Assembly: GCA_026399015.1 (NCBI GenBank)
Contig: JAPLRS010000034.1
Location: 1 to 64,000 of the forward strand
DNA length: 64,000 nucleotides
Direction: 5' to 3'
Source of the DNA: Methylococcales bacterium
Lineage (GTDB): Bacteria > Pseudomonadota > Gammaproteobacteria > Methylococcales > Methylomonadaceae
Every line of letters begins with the position of its first letter. The first letter of the stretch is position 1. The notes beneath the pieces are model-generated. The model worked only from the letters and a program-made list of their open reading frames with translations. It was not told where the DNA came from and did not search any database. Shown here piece by piece: positions 46,833 through 55,934 of this stretch. The translations under genes and the position numbers were made by a program.

Positions 46833-47570
46833 CTACCCAATTTGTGAAATTCTAAGTAAATGCATAAGGTCATCTTTTACTTTATAAGTATTAAATCCAG
46901 ATTCATATTGCATCATTAAATTACCTAAAGGATCTATTAAAAACAACATCCCATCTGATATACCACCTTTACTAACCGCTGCTATTTTATTAATAAACTC
47001 AGCACCGACCTTAACTCGAATTAAATCAGAGTTAAGTGCAACTTCTTTATTTTCATTTTTTATAAGCTTATCTATCAGAGATGTATCAATTTTATTGTCT
47101 TCATGTAATAGACTGGAATACAAGGTCTGACTCTCTTTATCATCAGGTCGATTTAAGCGCCATAACAAGGTATCTTTTAACCACCACTGATTCGATATTT
47201 CTTCAGATGGATTTTTAATAATAATTGCAACTCTTCGAGTGCGTGGTAATTCTTTATTTAACATCAAGCGTAATTGTTTTGTCTTGAGTAATGCTTCGAG
47301 ACAAATTTCATTACACCCCTCATTTGGTATTACATTGACAATTAACCAATGTCCTCGTAATTCTTTAATATTATTACTAGAAAAGTCATCAAATCCCAAA
47401 ATATCTTCTGGAGGAATAGTAATTGGCGGAACAACTAATTGCCCGCGGTTTGTTGTACCCTTAACCAAAGATGGATTCTCTTTTAATCCCCAAGCAATTA
47501 AGAAAGGAATAATAGTCATACTAAATATCGCTATTATTAAAATCTGATTTTTCTTCTGTTGTTTATTCAT
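46833..47570 (-). CDS. thioredoxin-fold cytochrome oxidase assembly protein
   Basis: A 245-residue protein with one N-terminal membrane helix (about 10-27) and a periplasmic domain of thioredoxin/SCO-like fold. The candidate redox or copper site is CNEICLEAL (CxxxC spacing as in SCO1), preceded by WLIVNVIP and followed by LFLIDPLGNLMMQY, a pattern typical of the small hypothetical protein that sits between SURF1 and ctaA in gammaproteobacterial cox operons. It overlaps SURF1 by 8 bases and lies 10 bp before ctaA-ftsY. Likely helps build the CuA site or matures the oxidase, by context. Confidence 0.8.
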   Translation of the reverse strand: MNKQQKKNQILIIAIFSMTIIPFLIAWGLKENPSLVKGTTNRGQLVVPPITIPPEDILGFDDFSSNNIKELRGHWLIVNVIPNEGCNEICLEALLKTKQLRLMLNKELPRTRRVAIIIKNPSEEISNQWWLKDTLLWRLNRPDDKESQTLYSSLLHEDNKIDTSLIDKLIKNENKEVALNSDLIRVKVGAEFINKIAAVSKGGISDGMLFLIDPLGNLMMQYESGFNTYKVKDDLMHLLRISQIG

Positions 47571-48276
47571 CTCTATTTTTCTTACTATACCAATAAAACA
47601 ACGCGGTTAACGCGATTGCCAATGCAAACCATTGTAAGGCGTAAGCCTTGTGTTGATCGGGTGACATAATTTTATTTGTTTGCCACTCGCGCTTAAATCC
47701 TTCAGGACTCTCTTTATCTAACTCAACTTGAAAAGAGAATAATTTATAACCCACCTTTTCCGCTAATATTTTCGTATCAACTATTTGCAATACAGATGGC
47801 CATCCTTCGCCTGGAGTTTCAGACCCTGCCAACTTAATACCTACACTTGGAAAACTATTAATTCGCCCAGTAATTTGTACTGGCAAAACACTCATTTTCA
47901 ACATAGGTAAGTCTTCTCTATGCTGATTTATGGGCAACCAACCTCTATTTACCAAAACTGCCCTAGATTGATCAGCCAAAATAAAAGGAGTCAAAACCAA
48001 ATATCCCACTTTACCAGCACTGATTTGATTATCAATTAGAAACTGATGATCTTCATCATAATGTCCAACGACTTTTACTTTTTTATATTTAATTTGCTCA
48101 ATATTATCTTCAGTTGTACCGGTTAAATTTAAAATATCAGGCGATGCCAATACTGTTTCTTTGTGGTCCATATAACTTTGCTTCTCAACAGCACGCCTCA
48201 ATTGCCATAAACCTAAGTTAATTAACAATAGCAACACGCACACATAAATGAGTATTCCGATTTTTTTTGCCTTCAT
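47563..48276 (-). CDS. SURF1 family cytochrome oxidase assembly protein
   Basis: SURF1 helps insert heme A into subunit I. The 237-residue protein has the two-helix layout (about 5-22 and 210-230) with a periplasmic domain between and the family motifs NLGLWQLRRAVEKQ, GHYDEDHQFLIDNQ, VLVNRGWLP and HKAYALQWFALA. First gene of the assembly group that runs on to ctaA-ftsY, ftsE and ftsX; its promoter lies in the 105-bp gap shared with the divergent DUF2909 gene. Confidence 0.94.
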   Translation of the reverse strand: MKAKKIGILIYVCVLLLLINLGLWQLRRAVEKQSYMDHKETVLASPDILNLTGTTEDNIEQIKYKKVKVVGHYDEDHQFLIDNQISAGKVGYLVLTPFILADQSRAVLVNRGWLPINQHREDLPMLKMSVLPVQITGRINSFPSVGIKLAGSETPGEGWPSVLQIVDTKILAEKVGYKLFSFQVELDKESPEGFKREWQTNKIMSPDQHKAYALQWFALAIALTALFYWYSKKNRDE

Positions 48277-48381
48277 TTATAAACAACCTGCTTCATAAGC
48301 ATACTTTTATTCTTGATCTAGTTGGCATAAGTGCATTAATAAACGAAAATAGAGTACACATTAATCTTTATAAACTTTACC

Positions 48382-48642
48382 ATGATTATACAAAGCATCG
48401 TCATAATTACCTTTTTTCTAATAATAATTAGCCTTGGTTCCGCTCTATTTCATCTAATTAATCATAAATCTGAAGAACAATCTAAAAAAACAGTAAAATC
48501 ACTGACTTTTCGTATTGCTCTTTCATTAATACTATTTATCTTTATTTTTATTGCCTTTAGCACCGGTCTTATCAGACCCCATGGACTGGGTGCAAATATA
48601 ATGCGTCAACATTTAACTCAAGTTGAAACTACAACCCCATAA
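48382..48642 (+). CDS. DUF2909 twin transmembrane protein
   Basis: An 86-residue protein with two membrane helices (about 4-26 and 47-65) and the conserved RTGL-like end TGLIRPHGLG. This family is regularly found inside cox operons, on the opposite strand between coxC and SURF1, exactly as here. Its function is unknown; a link with oxidase assembly is inferred from position. Confidence 0.85.
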   Translation: MIIQSIVIITFFLIIISLGSALFHLINHKSEEQSKKTVKSLTFRIALSLILFIFIFIAFSTGLIRPHGLGANIMRQHLTQVETTTP

Positions 48643-48651
48643 AACTTACTG

Positions 48652-48691
48652 ACAAAAAAAAAGCGCCGCCTGATAAAGGCCGCGCTTTTTA
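48652..48691. terminator. bidirectional terminator between DUF2909 gene and coxC
   Basis: The stem AAAGCGCCGCC pairs imperfectly with GGCCGCGCTTT around a short loop. A run of A on the left and T on the right allows it to end the DUF2909 transcript and the coxB-coxC operon. Confidence 0.85.
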
Positions 48692-48707
48692 AATCCTTAA
48701 TGATTAT

Positions 48708-49559
48708 TTACATTAAATAGACAAATATAAATAAACCTAACCAAACCACGTCAACAAAATGCCAGTACCAAGCCGCGGCCTCAAATGCAAAATGATTCTC
48801 TGGTGAAAAATGACCTTTTGTACTACGGAACAATACAACACTTAAGATAATTGCCCCAACACAAACGTGAAAACCGTGAAAGCCAGTTAACATAAAGAAT
48901 GTTGAACCGTAAACCCCAGAACCTAATGTTAAGCCCATCTCTGAATAAGCTTCATGATATTCAAGTGCTTGAAAGCATACAAATAAAAATCCTAATGCTA
49001 CAGTGGCAAGCAAACCTTTAATCAACTGATCACGATTTTTAGCTAAAAGCCCATGATGCGCCCAAGTACATGTCACGCCACTAGTTAATAATAATAAAGT
49101 ATTAACGAAAGGTAATCCCCATGCACCCATAGGTTCAAATTCACCACCCACTTTACCAGGACCATTTGTTGGCCATACCGCGTCAAAACTCGGCCATAAT
49201 AATTCTTTAGTAGCACCCTCACCTAACCATGGCACTGATAAATTACGGGTGTACCACAAGGTACCAAAGAAAACCGCGAAGAATACTATTTCAGAAAAAA
49301 TGAACCACATCATGCCATGACGATAAGAAATTCCTACCTCATGATTGTACATACCAGATTCACTTTCTTTTGCTTGTAGAGTAAACCAACCTACTAACAT
49401 AGCAACAAAAACTAATAAACCAGCTATCATTAAAGGCTGTCCAATTGAAGAGCCATTTAAGAAGTTAGCAAATCCAGCGAGCATAATCATCAACCCAACC
49501 GTACCAATAATAGGCCAAGTCGCTTTATGCGGTATATAATAGGTACTGTTTGTAGACAT
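48708..49559 (-). CDS. coxC: cytochrome c oxidase subunit III
   Basis: A 283-residue inner membrane subunit with seven helices, as in bacterial aa3 oxidases. Family landmarks are RHGMMWFIFSEIVFF, GVTCTWAHHGLL, FFMLTGFHGFHVCVG and the terminal FEAAAWYWHFVDVVWLGLF. Subunit III stabilises proton uptake and structure. It follows ctaG by 13 bp. Confidence 0.97.
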   Translation of the reverse strand: MSTNSTYYIPHKATWPIIGTVGLMIMLAGFANFLNGSSIGQPLMIAGLLVFVAMLVGWFTLQAKESESGMYNHEVGISYRHGMMWFIFSEIVFFAVFFGTLWYTRNLSVPWLGEGATKELLWPSFDAVWPTNGPGKVGGEFEPMGAWGLPFVNTLLLLTSGVTCTWAHHGLLAKNRDQLIKGLLATVALGFLFVCFQALEYHEAYSEMGLTLGSGVYGSTFFMLTGFHGFHVCVGAIILSVVLFRSTKGHFSPENHFAFEAAAWYWHFVDVVWLGLFIFVYLM

Positions 49560-49572
49560 AAGATTCCCCTTT

Positions 49573-50124
49573 TTAATTTTTTACTGATCTTTCAGTATTA
49601 TCGAAAAATGTGTATGACAGTGTTATCGTTTTATATTGTTCAGGCATTTCTGGATTTATAACAAAACGCATTGGCATTATCTTCACTTCATTAGCCTTAA
49701 AATTTTGTTCTGTAAAACAGAAACATTCAATTTTTTCAAAATATTGACTTATAAGCGCAGGGGAAAAACTAGCTATTGCCCTAGCTTTTATTTCTTTATT
49801 TGTTTTATTTTTAGCGTAAAAGTTTACCGTATAGTATTCGCCTGGATGTACTTTTAAACTTTTTGTCTCTGCATGAAAGTCCATGGGTGTTGATTCATTT
49901 AATATTGTCATGAACTCAACAGTCACCTCTCTATTTACATCAACCTTATAAGCAATTTCTGGTGCTTTTTTTATGTCATCAGGCCTGTCACGCTGAATCC
50001 ATTTCCATTCACATAAAACGTCATAAATTGGAACTAGTGCATATCCAAAACCAAACATACCTACTGCAACTAATAGCAAGGTCCTAGCAAGCTTAATATT
50101 TTTATTTGTTACAGAATCTTTCAT
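49573..50124 (-). CDS. ctaG: cytochrome c oxidase copper chaperone CtaG (Cox11)
   Basis: CtaG delivers copper to the CuB site of subunit I. The 183-residue protein has one N-terminal helix (about 12-30) and a periplasmic immunoglobulin-like domain with the copper-binding motif IECFCFTEQ (CxC) and MPMRFVINPEMP, both Cox11 hallmarks. Its ATG overlaps the stop of the 31-residue gene before it (TAATG). Confidence 0.96.
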   Translation of the reverse strand: MKDSVTNKNIKLARTLLLVAVGMFGFGYALVPIYDVLCEWKWIQRDRPDDIKKAPEIAYKVDVNREVTVEFMTILNESTPMDFHAETKSLKVHPGEYYTVNFYAKNKTNKEIKARAIASFSPALISQYFEKIECFCFTEQNFKANEVKIMPMRFVINPEMPEQYKTITLSYTFFDNTERSVKN

Positions 50125-50219
50125 TAAGAAACTGCTTGCGCAACAGCGAATAAATAGAAAATTAAAGTAATAGCACCCAAAATTACAGCAGTTAAAATAT
50201 TCTTATTTTTTGTTGTCAT
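50124..50219 (-). CDS. 31-residue cytochrome oxidase small assembly protein
   Basis: Between coxA and ctaG lies a 31-codon gene. It starts MTTKNKNILTAVILG and ends FAVAQAVS, with one membrane helix (about residues 8-26). Its stop overlaps the ctaG start codon (TAATG), which strongly supports real translation. Small single-helix proteins at this spot are known in beta- and gammaproteobacterial cox operons as small assembly proteins. It was found by reading the gap directly because it is very short. Confidence 0.75.
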   Translation of the reverse strand: MTTKNKNILTAVILGAITLIFYLFAVAQAVS

Positions 50220-50281
50220 AGTTACATTGTAAGTTACCTTGCGTAGTTATTTTCATAACTACGCAATTGTATGGTTATGTC

Positions 50282-51922
50282 TTAATGCGAATCTAAAACA
50301 TGCTCTGTAGGAACAATTGTTGGCGGTGTAGTCCAAGTATGATACGGAGTTGGAGAAGGCAAAGTCCACTCTAAACCATGCTTAGCAGCGTCTTCCCAAA
50401 CCTCATCAGATACTTTCTCACCAGTACCACCTCTAATTGTATCAATCACTATGTATAAGAATAATAACTGACTTGCACCAAATATAAATCCACCTACACT
50501 TGAAATCATATTCCAGTCAGCAAATTGCACTGCATAATCTGGAATTCTTCTTGGCATACCAGCCAAACCTAAAAAGTGTTGCGGGAAAAATAAAATATTT
50601 ACAGATATAACTGACAACCAAAAATGTAATTGGCCAATCTTTTCGTTATACATGTGGCCAGTCCATTTAGGTAACCAAAAATACCCAGCAGCCATCAAAA
50701 TAAACACCGAAGCAGGAACTAGTGTGTAATGGAAATGTGCAACAATAAAGTAGGTATCGTGATATTGGAAATCAGATGGCGCAATAGACATCATTAAACC
50801 AGTAAAACCACCAAGCGTGAATAAAACCACAAATGCTATTGAAAATAACATGGGGGTTTCAAATGTCATAGCACCTTTCCACATAGTAGCAGTCCAGTTA
50901 AAGACTTTTACACCTGTTGGTACGGCAATAATCATCGTTGCATACATAAAGTACAACTCACCCGCTATAGGCATACCCACAGTAAACATGTGATGAGCCC
51001 AAACAATAAACGATAAAAATGCAATTGAAGCAGTCGCCCAAACCATTGACGCATAACCGAACAAAGGTTTACGAGCAAATACAGGAATAATTGTTGATGC
51101 AACACCAAAAGTTGGCAGAATCATGATGTAAACTTCTGGATGCCCAAAGAACCAGAAGATATGTTCATACAATACAGGGTCACCACCGCCAGCAGCATTA
51201 AAGAAACTAGTGTGGAAAAATTTATCAGTCAACAACATAGTTACTGCACCAGCAAATACCGGCATTACAGCAATCAATAAGAATGCAGTAATCAACCAAG
51301 TCCAAACAAATAATGGCATATCCATCATTTTCATGGCTGGCGCACGCATATTAAAAATAGTTGCGATTATATTAATCGCTCCCATGATTGATGAAATACC
51401 TAACAAATGCACTGAAAAAATTGCAAATGGTAAAGCTTTACCAACCGTAATTGGTTGCAATACTAGAGGTGGATATAAAGTCCAGCCACCATTAGGCGCA
51501 CCACCTTCCATAAATAAAGTACTCGCCAGTAACAACACACCCGCAACTAACATCCAAAAACTCATATTATTCATACGAGGTAAGGCCATATCAGTCGCGC
51601 CAATCATTAAAGGGATTTGCCAGTTAGCCAAACCAACAAAAGCTGGCATAACCGCACCAAATACCATGACTAATGCATGCATTGTAGTCATTGAGTTAAA
51701 GAATGCTGGATCTACAAATTGCAAACCTGGTTCAAACAATTCAGCACGAATAACCATCGCCATTGTTCCGCCAATAAAAAACATGGCTAAAGCAAACAAT
51801 AAGTACATCGTACCAATGTCTTTATGATTTGTAGTAATAACCCATCTCAATAGACCTTTTTCAGGACCATGATCGTGGTGATCATCAGCATGGTGATCGT
51901 GTTCATCTACAGCAGCAGACAT
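50282..51922 (-). CDS. coxA: cytochrome c oxidase subunit I
   Basis: The catalytic subunit, 546 residues and about twelve helices, holding heme a and the heme a3-CuB site. Landmarks are FWFFGHPEVYIMILP (CuB histidine and cross-linked tyrosine), WAHHMFTVG, the paired histidines in HFHYTLVP and an early MTTMHALVMVF. The GHPEVY form with tyrosine fits the A-type heme-copper family. The N terminus is rich in histidine and aspartate (EHDHHADDHHDHG), which may bind metal. Follows coxB by 55 bp. Confidence 0.98.
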   Translation of the reverse strand: MSAAVDEHDHHADDHHDHGPEKGLLRWVITTNHKDIGTMYLLFALAMFFIGGTMAMVIRAELFEPGLQFVDPAFFNSMTTMHALVMVFGAVMPAFVGLANWQIPLMIGATDMALPRMNNMSFWMLVAGVLLLASTLFMEGGAPNGGWTLYPPLVLQPITVGKALPFAIFSVHLLGISSIMGAINIIATIFNMRAPAMKMMDMPLFVWTWLITAFLLIAVMPVFAGAVTMLLTDKFFHTSFFNAAGGGDPVLYEHIFWFFGHPEVYIMILPTFGVASTIIPVFARKPLFGYASMVWATASIAFLSFIVWAHHMFTVGMPIAGELYFMYATMIIAVPTGVKVFNWTATMWKGAMTFETPMLFSIAFVVLFTLGGFTGLMMSIAPSDFQYHDTYFIVAHFHYTLVPASVFILMAAGYFWLPKWTGHMYNEKIGQLHFWLSVISVNILFFPQHFLGLAGMPRRIPDYAVQFADWNMISSVGGFIFGASQLLFLYIVIDTIRGGTGEKVSDEVWEDAAKHGLEWTLPSPTPYHTWTTPPTIVPTEHVLDSH

Positions 51923-51977
51923 AATTTATACCTCTAAAATTATTAAAAAAGAGTAAGTTGATAGCAGAATCTTAAAT

Positions 51978-53102
51978 CTATTCATCATCATCATCTGGTA
52001 AGGCAGTTTGTTTAGGCTGTAGTTCGTCGCCCACTTTATTACCAAGATTATTACGAACGTAAGTCATCAACTCAGCAAACTCTTTACCATTGAGCTTTTC
52101 GAACTTCGGCATTTTTGAAGTACCTGCACGTAAGAAGCCATCTAATGACTCCCACTTACCTGTTGCTATAGCACTACCTGTTAATGCAGGAATCAAACCT
52201 GGCACACCTGAGCCATCAATCTGATGACAACCCACACAATTCTTTAGATAGACTGATTCGCCATGAGCCATCAATTGTTGACGTGTTTGATCGCTTAAAT
52301 CAGGCTTTTGTTTTTGTTGCTCTAAAGTTCTTGCAACCCAAGCATCATAATCAACTTGCTCCATAGCAATAACGACAATAGGCATGAATCCATGATCACG
52401 ACCACACAATTCTGTACATTGCCCGCGGTAAGTACCTGGCTTTTCTACGTTAGTCCAAGCCTCGTTGATAAAACCGGGATTTGCATCTTTTTTCCAACCT
52501 AGATCAGGAACCCACCAAGAATGGATAACATCAGTTGAAGTTAATACAAAACGAACTTTTTTATTAACTGGAATAACTAATGGCTTGTCAACATTCAATA
52601 AATAATTTGGCACAGACCGAGGATCAGCACCAACTGTTCTATGAACTCTTTCACTCGCTTCATCCAAATGACTTTCGAAGTGAATGTCGCTGTCTAGGTA
52701 CTTATATTCCCAATACCATTGACGCCCCGTTACTTGGATAGTCATGTCTGATTTTTCAACTTCATGCAATTCCAATAATGTTTTAGTTGCAGGAATCGCC
52801 ATAGCCACCAAAATTAAAGTTGGAATAATTGTCCAGATTATCTCAACTGTTGTATTTTCATGAAATTGCGCTGCAACATGCCCTTTAGATTTACGGTGAT
52901 ATATAATCGAATAAAACATTGCGCCAAAAACCACAATGCCGATCAATACACAGATCCATAAGATCAGCATATGTAGGTCATAAATGTCATTACTGACCTT
53001 TGTAACCCCTTTCATTAAATTGAGCGTGTAGTCCGCATGTGCTGTTCCAAGCCCTAAAGCCAATAAAATCAGACCTGCGAATAGTTGCTTTGCTTTGTTC
53101 AC
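51978..53102 (-). CDS. coxB: cytochrome c oxidase subunit II with fused cytochrome c domain
   Basis: Subunit II takes electrons from cytochrome c at the CuA centre. After a signal peptide (cleavage near AHA-DYT) come two helices, the CuA domain with CTELCGRDHGFMP and an additional C-terminal class I cytochrome c domain with the heme motif CVGCH and distal methionine region SKMPKFEKL. Such a caa3-type fusion is common in gammaproteobacteria. I prefer the GTG at 53102, which follows AAGGGG and gives a normal signal peptide; an ATG at 53144 would add 14 residues. Confidence 0.95.
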   Translation of the reverse strand: MNKAKQLFAGLILLALGLGTAHADYTLNLMKGVTKVSNDIYDLHMLILWICVLIGIVVFGAMFYSIIYHRKSKGHVAAQFHENTTVEIIWTIIPTLILVAMAIPATKTLLELHEVEKSDMTIQVTGRQWYWEYKYLDSDIHFESHLDEASERVHRTVGADPRSVPNYLLNVDKPLVIPVNKKVRFVLTSTDVIHSWWVPDLGWKKDANPGFINEAWTNVEKPGTYRGQCTELCGRDHGFMPIVVIAMEQVDYDAWVARTLEQQKQKPDLSDQTRQQLMAHGESVYLKNCVGCHQIDGSGVPGLIPALTGSAIATGKWESLDGFLRAGTSKMPKFEKLNGKEFAELMTYVRNNLGNKVGDELQPKQTALPDDDDE

Positions 53103-53163
53103 GGAGCAGCCCCTTCGATAGTAGTTATAAAACTTTTTAGTCATAAGCCTATATATAAATCGT

Positions 53164-53193
53164 AATATAATGCCGACCTAAAATTGCCGACAA
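53164..53193 (-). promoter_or_regulatory. candidate sigma-70 promoter of the cox operon
   Basis: On the minus strand TTGTCG, an 18-base spacer and TATATT lie 62-91 bases upstream of the coxB GTG. Both boxes are partial matches. Confidence 0.4.
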
Positions 53194-53292
53194 ATTTCCT
53201 TTTACGTAATAATTATCTTAAAAAACGTGTAGATTTTAACCTATGCAGACAATCTATACCAGACGTCCTTTGCTCGATTTTAACAAGAATTG

Positions 53293-53333
53293 TCAAAAAA
53301 AAAGCTTGTGACCTCCTCAAGACACAAGCTTTT
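53293..53333 (-). terminator. Rho-independent terminator of the hemerythrin gene
   Basis: A perfect 10-bp stem (AAAGCTTGTG with CACAAGCTTT) is followed on the minus strand by a run of T residues, 22 bp past the stop codon of the hemerythrin frame. The T-run favours the minus strand. Confidence 0.88.
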
Positions 53334-53354
53334 AGTATTTGATATAGTACTTTA

Positions 53355-53752
53355 TTAGCTATTCAAAGCTTCTGCATAAGCCTTATCAAAAGTAGGGATA
53401 TGACTATCAAGCCATACTTTTACCAATTGACCTACTTCCTCTCTAACTTCTGCCTCTCCGGCATGAAACTTAGCTTGTAAACCGCCACAAATACCAATTA
53501 ATGCAAGATGTTCTTCTTTGTGCCGATCAAATCCAGAATAATTTTTAGCTATCATCTCTTTTTCTTCATGATCAAAATGCCCTTCCACATATGCAATTAA
53601 ATAATCTAATGATTACCAATATCAGAGCGCACCGCACCCCCCATAGTTAAATCGTGTAACTTATTCAATTTATAGAATAAAATTTTGTGATCATCATCCG
53701 CAAAACCTACATTGGTACCATACTGACTTGCTGGCCAAGTAATTAAAGCCAT
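53355..53752 (-). pseudogene. bacteriohemerythrin gene broken by a one-base frameshift
   Basis: Reading from ATG 53752 (with AGGAG before it) gives MALITWPASQYGTNVGFADDDHK and on to VRSDIGNH then a stop; a frame change near 53610 restores LDYLIAYVEGHFDHEEKEM and the rest to the end. Joined, it makes about 131 residues, the length of the Methylococcus bacteriohemerythrin, with iron ligands H22 (DDDHK), the HxxxE of GHFDHEE, HKEEH and SHIPTFDK. One base, probably the G of an Ala codon (NAL), is missing. The second frame alone has 77 codons. Bacteriohemerythrin carries oxygen, and in methanotrophs it is thought to serve methane monooxygenase. It may be a true mutation or a sequence error. Confidence 0.85.
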
Positions 53753-53826
53753 TATTCTTCTCCTCTGTGTATGCGGCCAAATTAACCTGAAAAAAAGAAC
53801 GGTATATATACAGAAACAAGTCGATC

Positions 53827-55713
53827 TTAATGTAATTGATTTATAAACTCCGGTTTAATTGCACATCCGCCCATTGCCGGATGACTCAAAACATCCTGCT
53901 CAAAATCCTTGTAAGTTGATAATTGAAATGCAATACGATTAATTTTTCCTGATGAAAATTCAAATTCAATTGCCCCCCCTTTGGACCTTGGACTACCCAA
54001 CCTTGTTGTAAACAATAAAATTCCATCATTAAAAATCGTCTGACCTTGATGATCAGTTAAAAAACGAGCACAACTAAACTCACTAAATGCCATGACAGAT
54101 ATAACATTCGCTAACTGATGAGCCGTTATGACAAGCCCTTCACCAGGGATTTTAATCGGCTCAACTATTGCTGTATTTATCGAAGAAACTGAATCTGTAC
54201 TTCCTAAATTTTTACTTCCATCAACCACGACCTCTGGAGCACGAGGTTCCAATAACATCTTATCTAACCCAAACTCACCTAAATAATTTTGAAGCAATAC
54301 TGTGCCATCACCTTTACTATCTGTATGTATTAAAGGATACAGTTGTTGTTCGACTTCTACTTTATTTGGATTGGTTAAAACAGATGAAAATTGTCTTTCA
54401 ATTGATTTCAAGGGTATCAAAATTTGATCTTTTTTATGACCTGATTCTTGTATTTTCTGCCAGTCTTCGGGCAAATTGATCTGCAACCCCATTGACTTCA
54501 TAACATCATAATCTTCGGGTAACAAACAAGATCCAAAACTTTTTGACTTATAGATATCTACTGTTTTAGTAGGAGTCTCTTCAATCTGCAATTGCTGAAT
54601 TGTCTTATTATAATTTAACCAATCAGGACTGTTTTTTAGAAAATAAAAAAGAAATGCATTTCTATCAAATTTATTAAAACCTAAATCCTTCAACATTAAT
54701 TTAATGGTTCTGCAATTAACTTCAACATCAGCATAACTATTCCAGTCAGGCTTCAAATTAGGCTTATTAGTGTTTTTTGAATCCTCAATTAACTCAGCCA
54801 ATTTTACTTCTCCAACAGTTGATTTACTAGGTAAATAACCAATTTCTTCTAAAGACAAATTTCTAGCATCAGGAACGCCATCAACAGTAGTTTTTAATAA
54901 CAAGGATGGCGTAATTTCAGGATAAACCTTTAAATCACCTAAATTCTGACTTTCAGCACCTAACACATTAAGACCACCTTCTGCGACACTATAAACTTGA
55001 AATTTAACTTGATTTAAAACGCCTTTTTTAGCCGAATAATCAACTAAAGTCGCCAAAGAATGTGATTCTGAACTTTGTTTTACTGAAGATTTAGAGGCGG
55101 GCCGACTTGCAGCAGAATTCTTCGCCCATTGACCTGCTATCTGCCCAACAGCGGCTACCCCAACACCCACTCCAGTCAAAGCTAATAAATTACTTGCAGC
55201 AGTCACATCTCCAGCAACTCCATTCATATTAACTTCACTATTTGCGCTTGTAACAAAACTATAATCAATCAGTGTTTCTATACCTGAATCCAAGCGCATC
55301 CAAGGGGTCAATACCGTTTTTTTGGCTTCAAATTTATAATTACATTTCCCTGTAGTCGCTTGATAAAGAAACCCAGTTGTTTCATTCTTAAATTTGAGCG
55401 CATCATTTCTAATATTAAAAATTAGAGAGGACGTTAAATCACCATTCTCATAATTAGGTGACATTTCACTACACCCATCCTTCAGAACACTCTCACCTTT
55501 AAAATCAAATTCTGAAATGAACCTTATGTAATAATCATCGCCGTCAATAAGCTTAAAACCTGAAATAGGCTCAAATTGATGAGATAGACTTGACGGCCCC
55601 ATTTCTTTAGCATCCTTCTGTTTAGAAGGATAGTCCAATGCAATCTGCCGAGTTGGCGCACAAGCAACCAAAACTGAAGTGGCTACCAAACTAGCTAAAT
55701 TACGCTTAAACAT
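53827..55713 (-). CDS. large lipoprotein of unknown function
   Basis: A 628-residue protein starting at MFKRNLASLVATSVLVAC, a lipoprotein signal with lipobox LVAC and acylated cysteine at residue 18, followed by APTR. AAGG precedes this ATG, so I prefer it to one 51 bases upstream. A hydrophobic glycine-rich segment lies at about 170-190 (LLALTGVGVGVAAVGQIAG). The remainder is hydrophilic, with scattered cysteines, and matches no family that I recognise. The aspartate after the cysteine seen in inner membrane lipoproteins is absent, so the outer membrane is the likely site. Confidence 0.75.
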   Translation of the reverse strand: MFKRNLASLVATSVLVACAPTRQIALDYPSKQKDAKEMGPSSLSHQFEPISGFKLIDGDDYYIRFISEFDFKGESVLKDGCSEMSPNYENGDLTSSLIFNIRNDALKFKNETTGFLYQATTGKCNYKFEAKKTVLTPWMRLDSGIETLIDYSFVTSANSEVNMNGVAGDVTAASNLLALTGVGVGVAAVGQIAGQWAKNSAASRPASKSSVKQSSESHSLATLVDYSAKKGVLNQVKFQVYSVAEGGLNVLGAESQNLGDLKVYPEITPSLLLKTTVDGVPDARNLSLEEIGYLPSKSTVGEVKLAELIEDSKNTNKPNLKPDWNSYADVEVNCRTIKLMLKDLGFNKFDRNAFLFYFLKNSPDWLNYNKTIQQLQIEETPTKTVDIYKSKSFGSCLLPEDYDVMKSMGLQINLPEDWQKIQESGHKKDQILIPLKSIERQFSSVLTNPNKVEVEQQLYPLIHTDSKGDGTVLLQNYLGEFGLDKMLLEPRAPEVVVDGSKNLGSTDSVSSINTAIVEPIKIPGEGLVITAHQLANVISVMAFSEFSCARFLTDHQGQTIFNDGILLFTTRLGSPRSKGGAIEFEFSSGKINRIAFQLSTYKDFEQDVLSHPAMGGCAIKPEFINQLH

Positions 55714-55934
55714 TTTTAAACCTTGCCTATATTTCTTCAAAAATTCAATCCCCCTAAAAATCAAGATAATAGAACCTTACATCTGTACTTGTCATTTATT
55801 ATTTCAAAATATTAACTTTAAAACGCCCTATTATTTCTAGAATATTACTTCCAGAATCCAACATTTTTTTCCCACATTTTAAATTCATACCATGTAAAAT
55901 CAGCAACCTGTTTTTGTTATTTGGGATAAATAAA

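Noticed and set aside
51210-51827. A 205-codon + strand frame opposite coxA
   Set aside because: It is antisense to a highly conserved gene; its composition follows from coxA codon usage and no start signal is present.
55764-55934. Sigma-32 promoter for hslVU
   Set aside because: CCCACAT near 55870 resembles a -10 box, but the best -35 match is poor and spaced 16 bases away, so the evidence is too weak.
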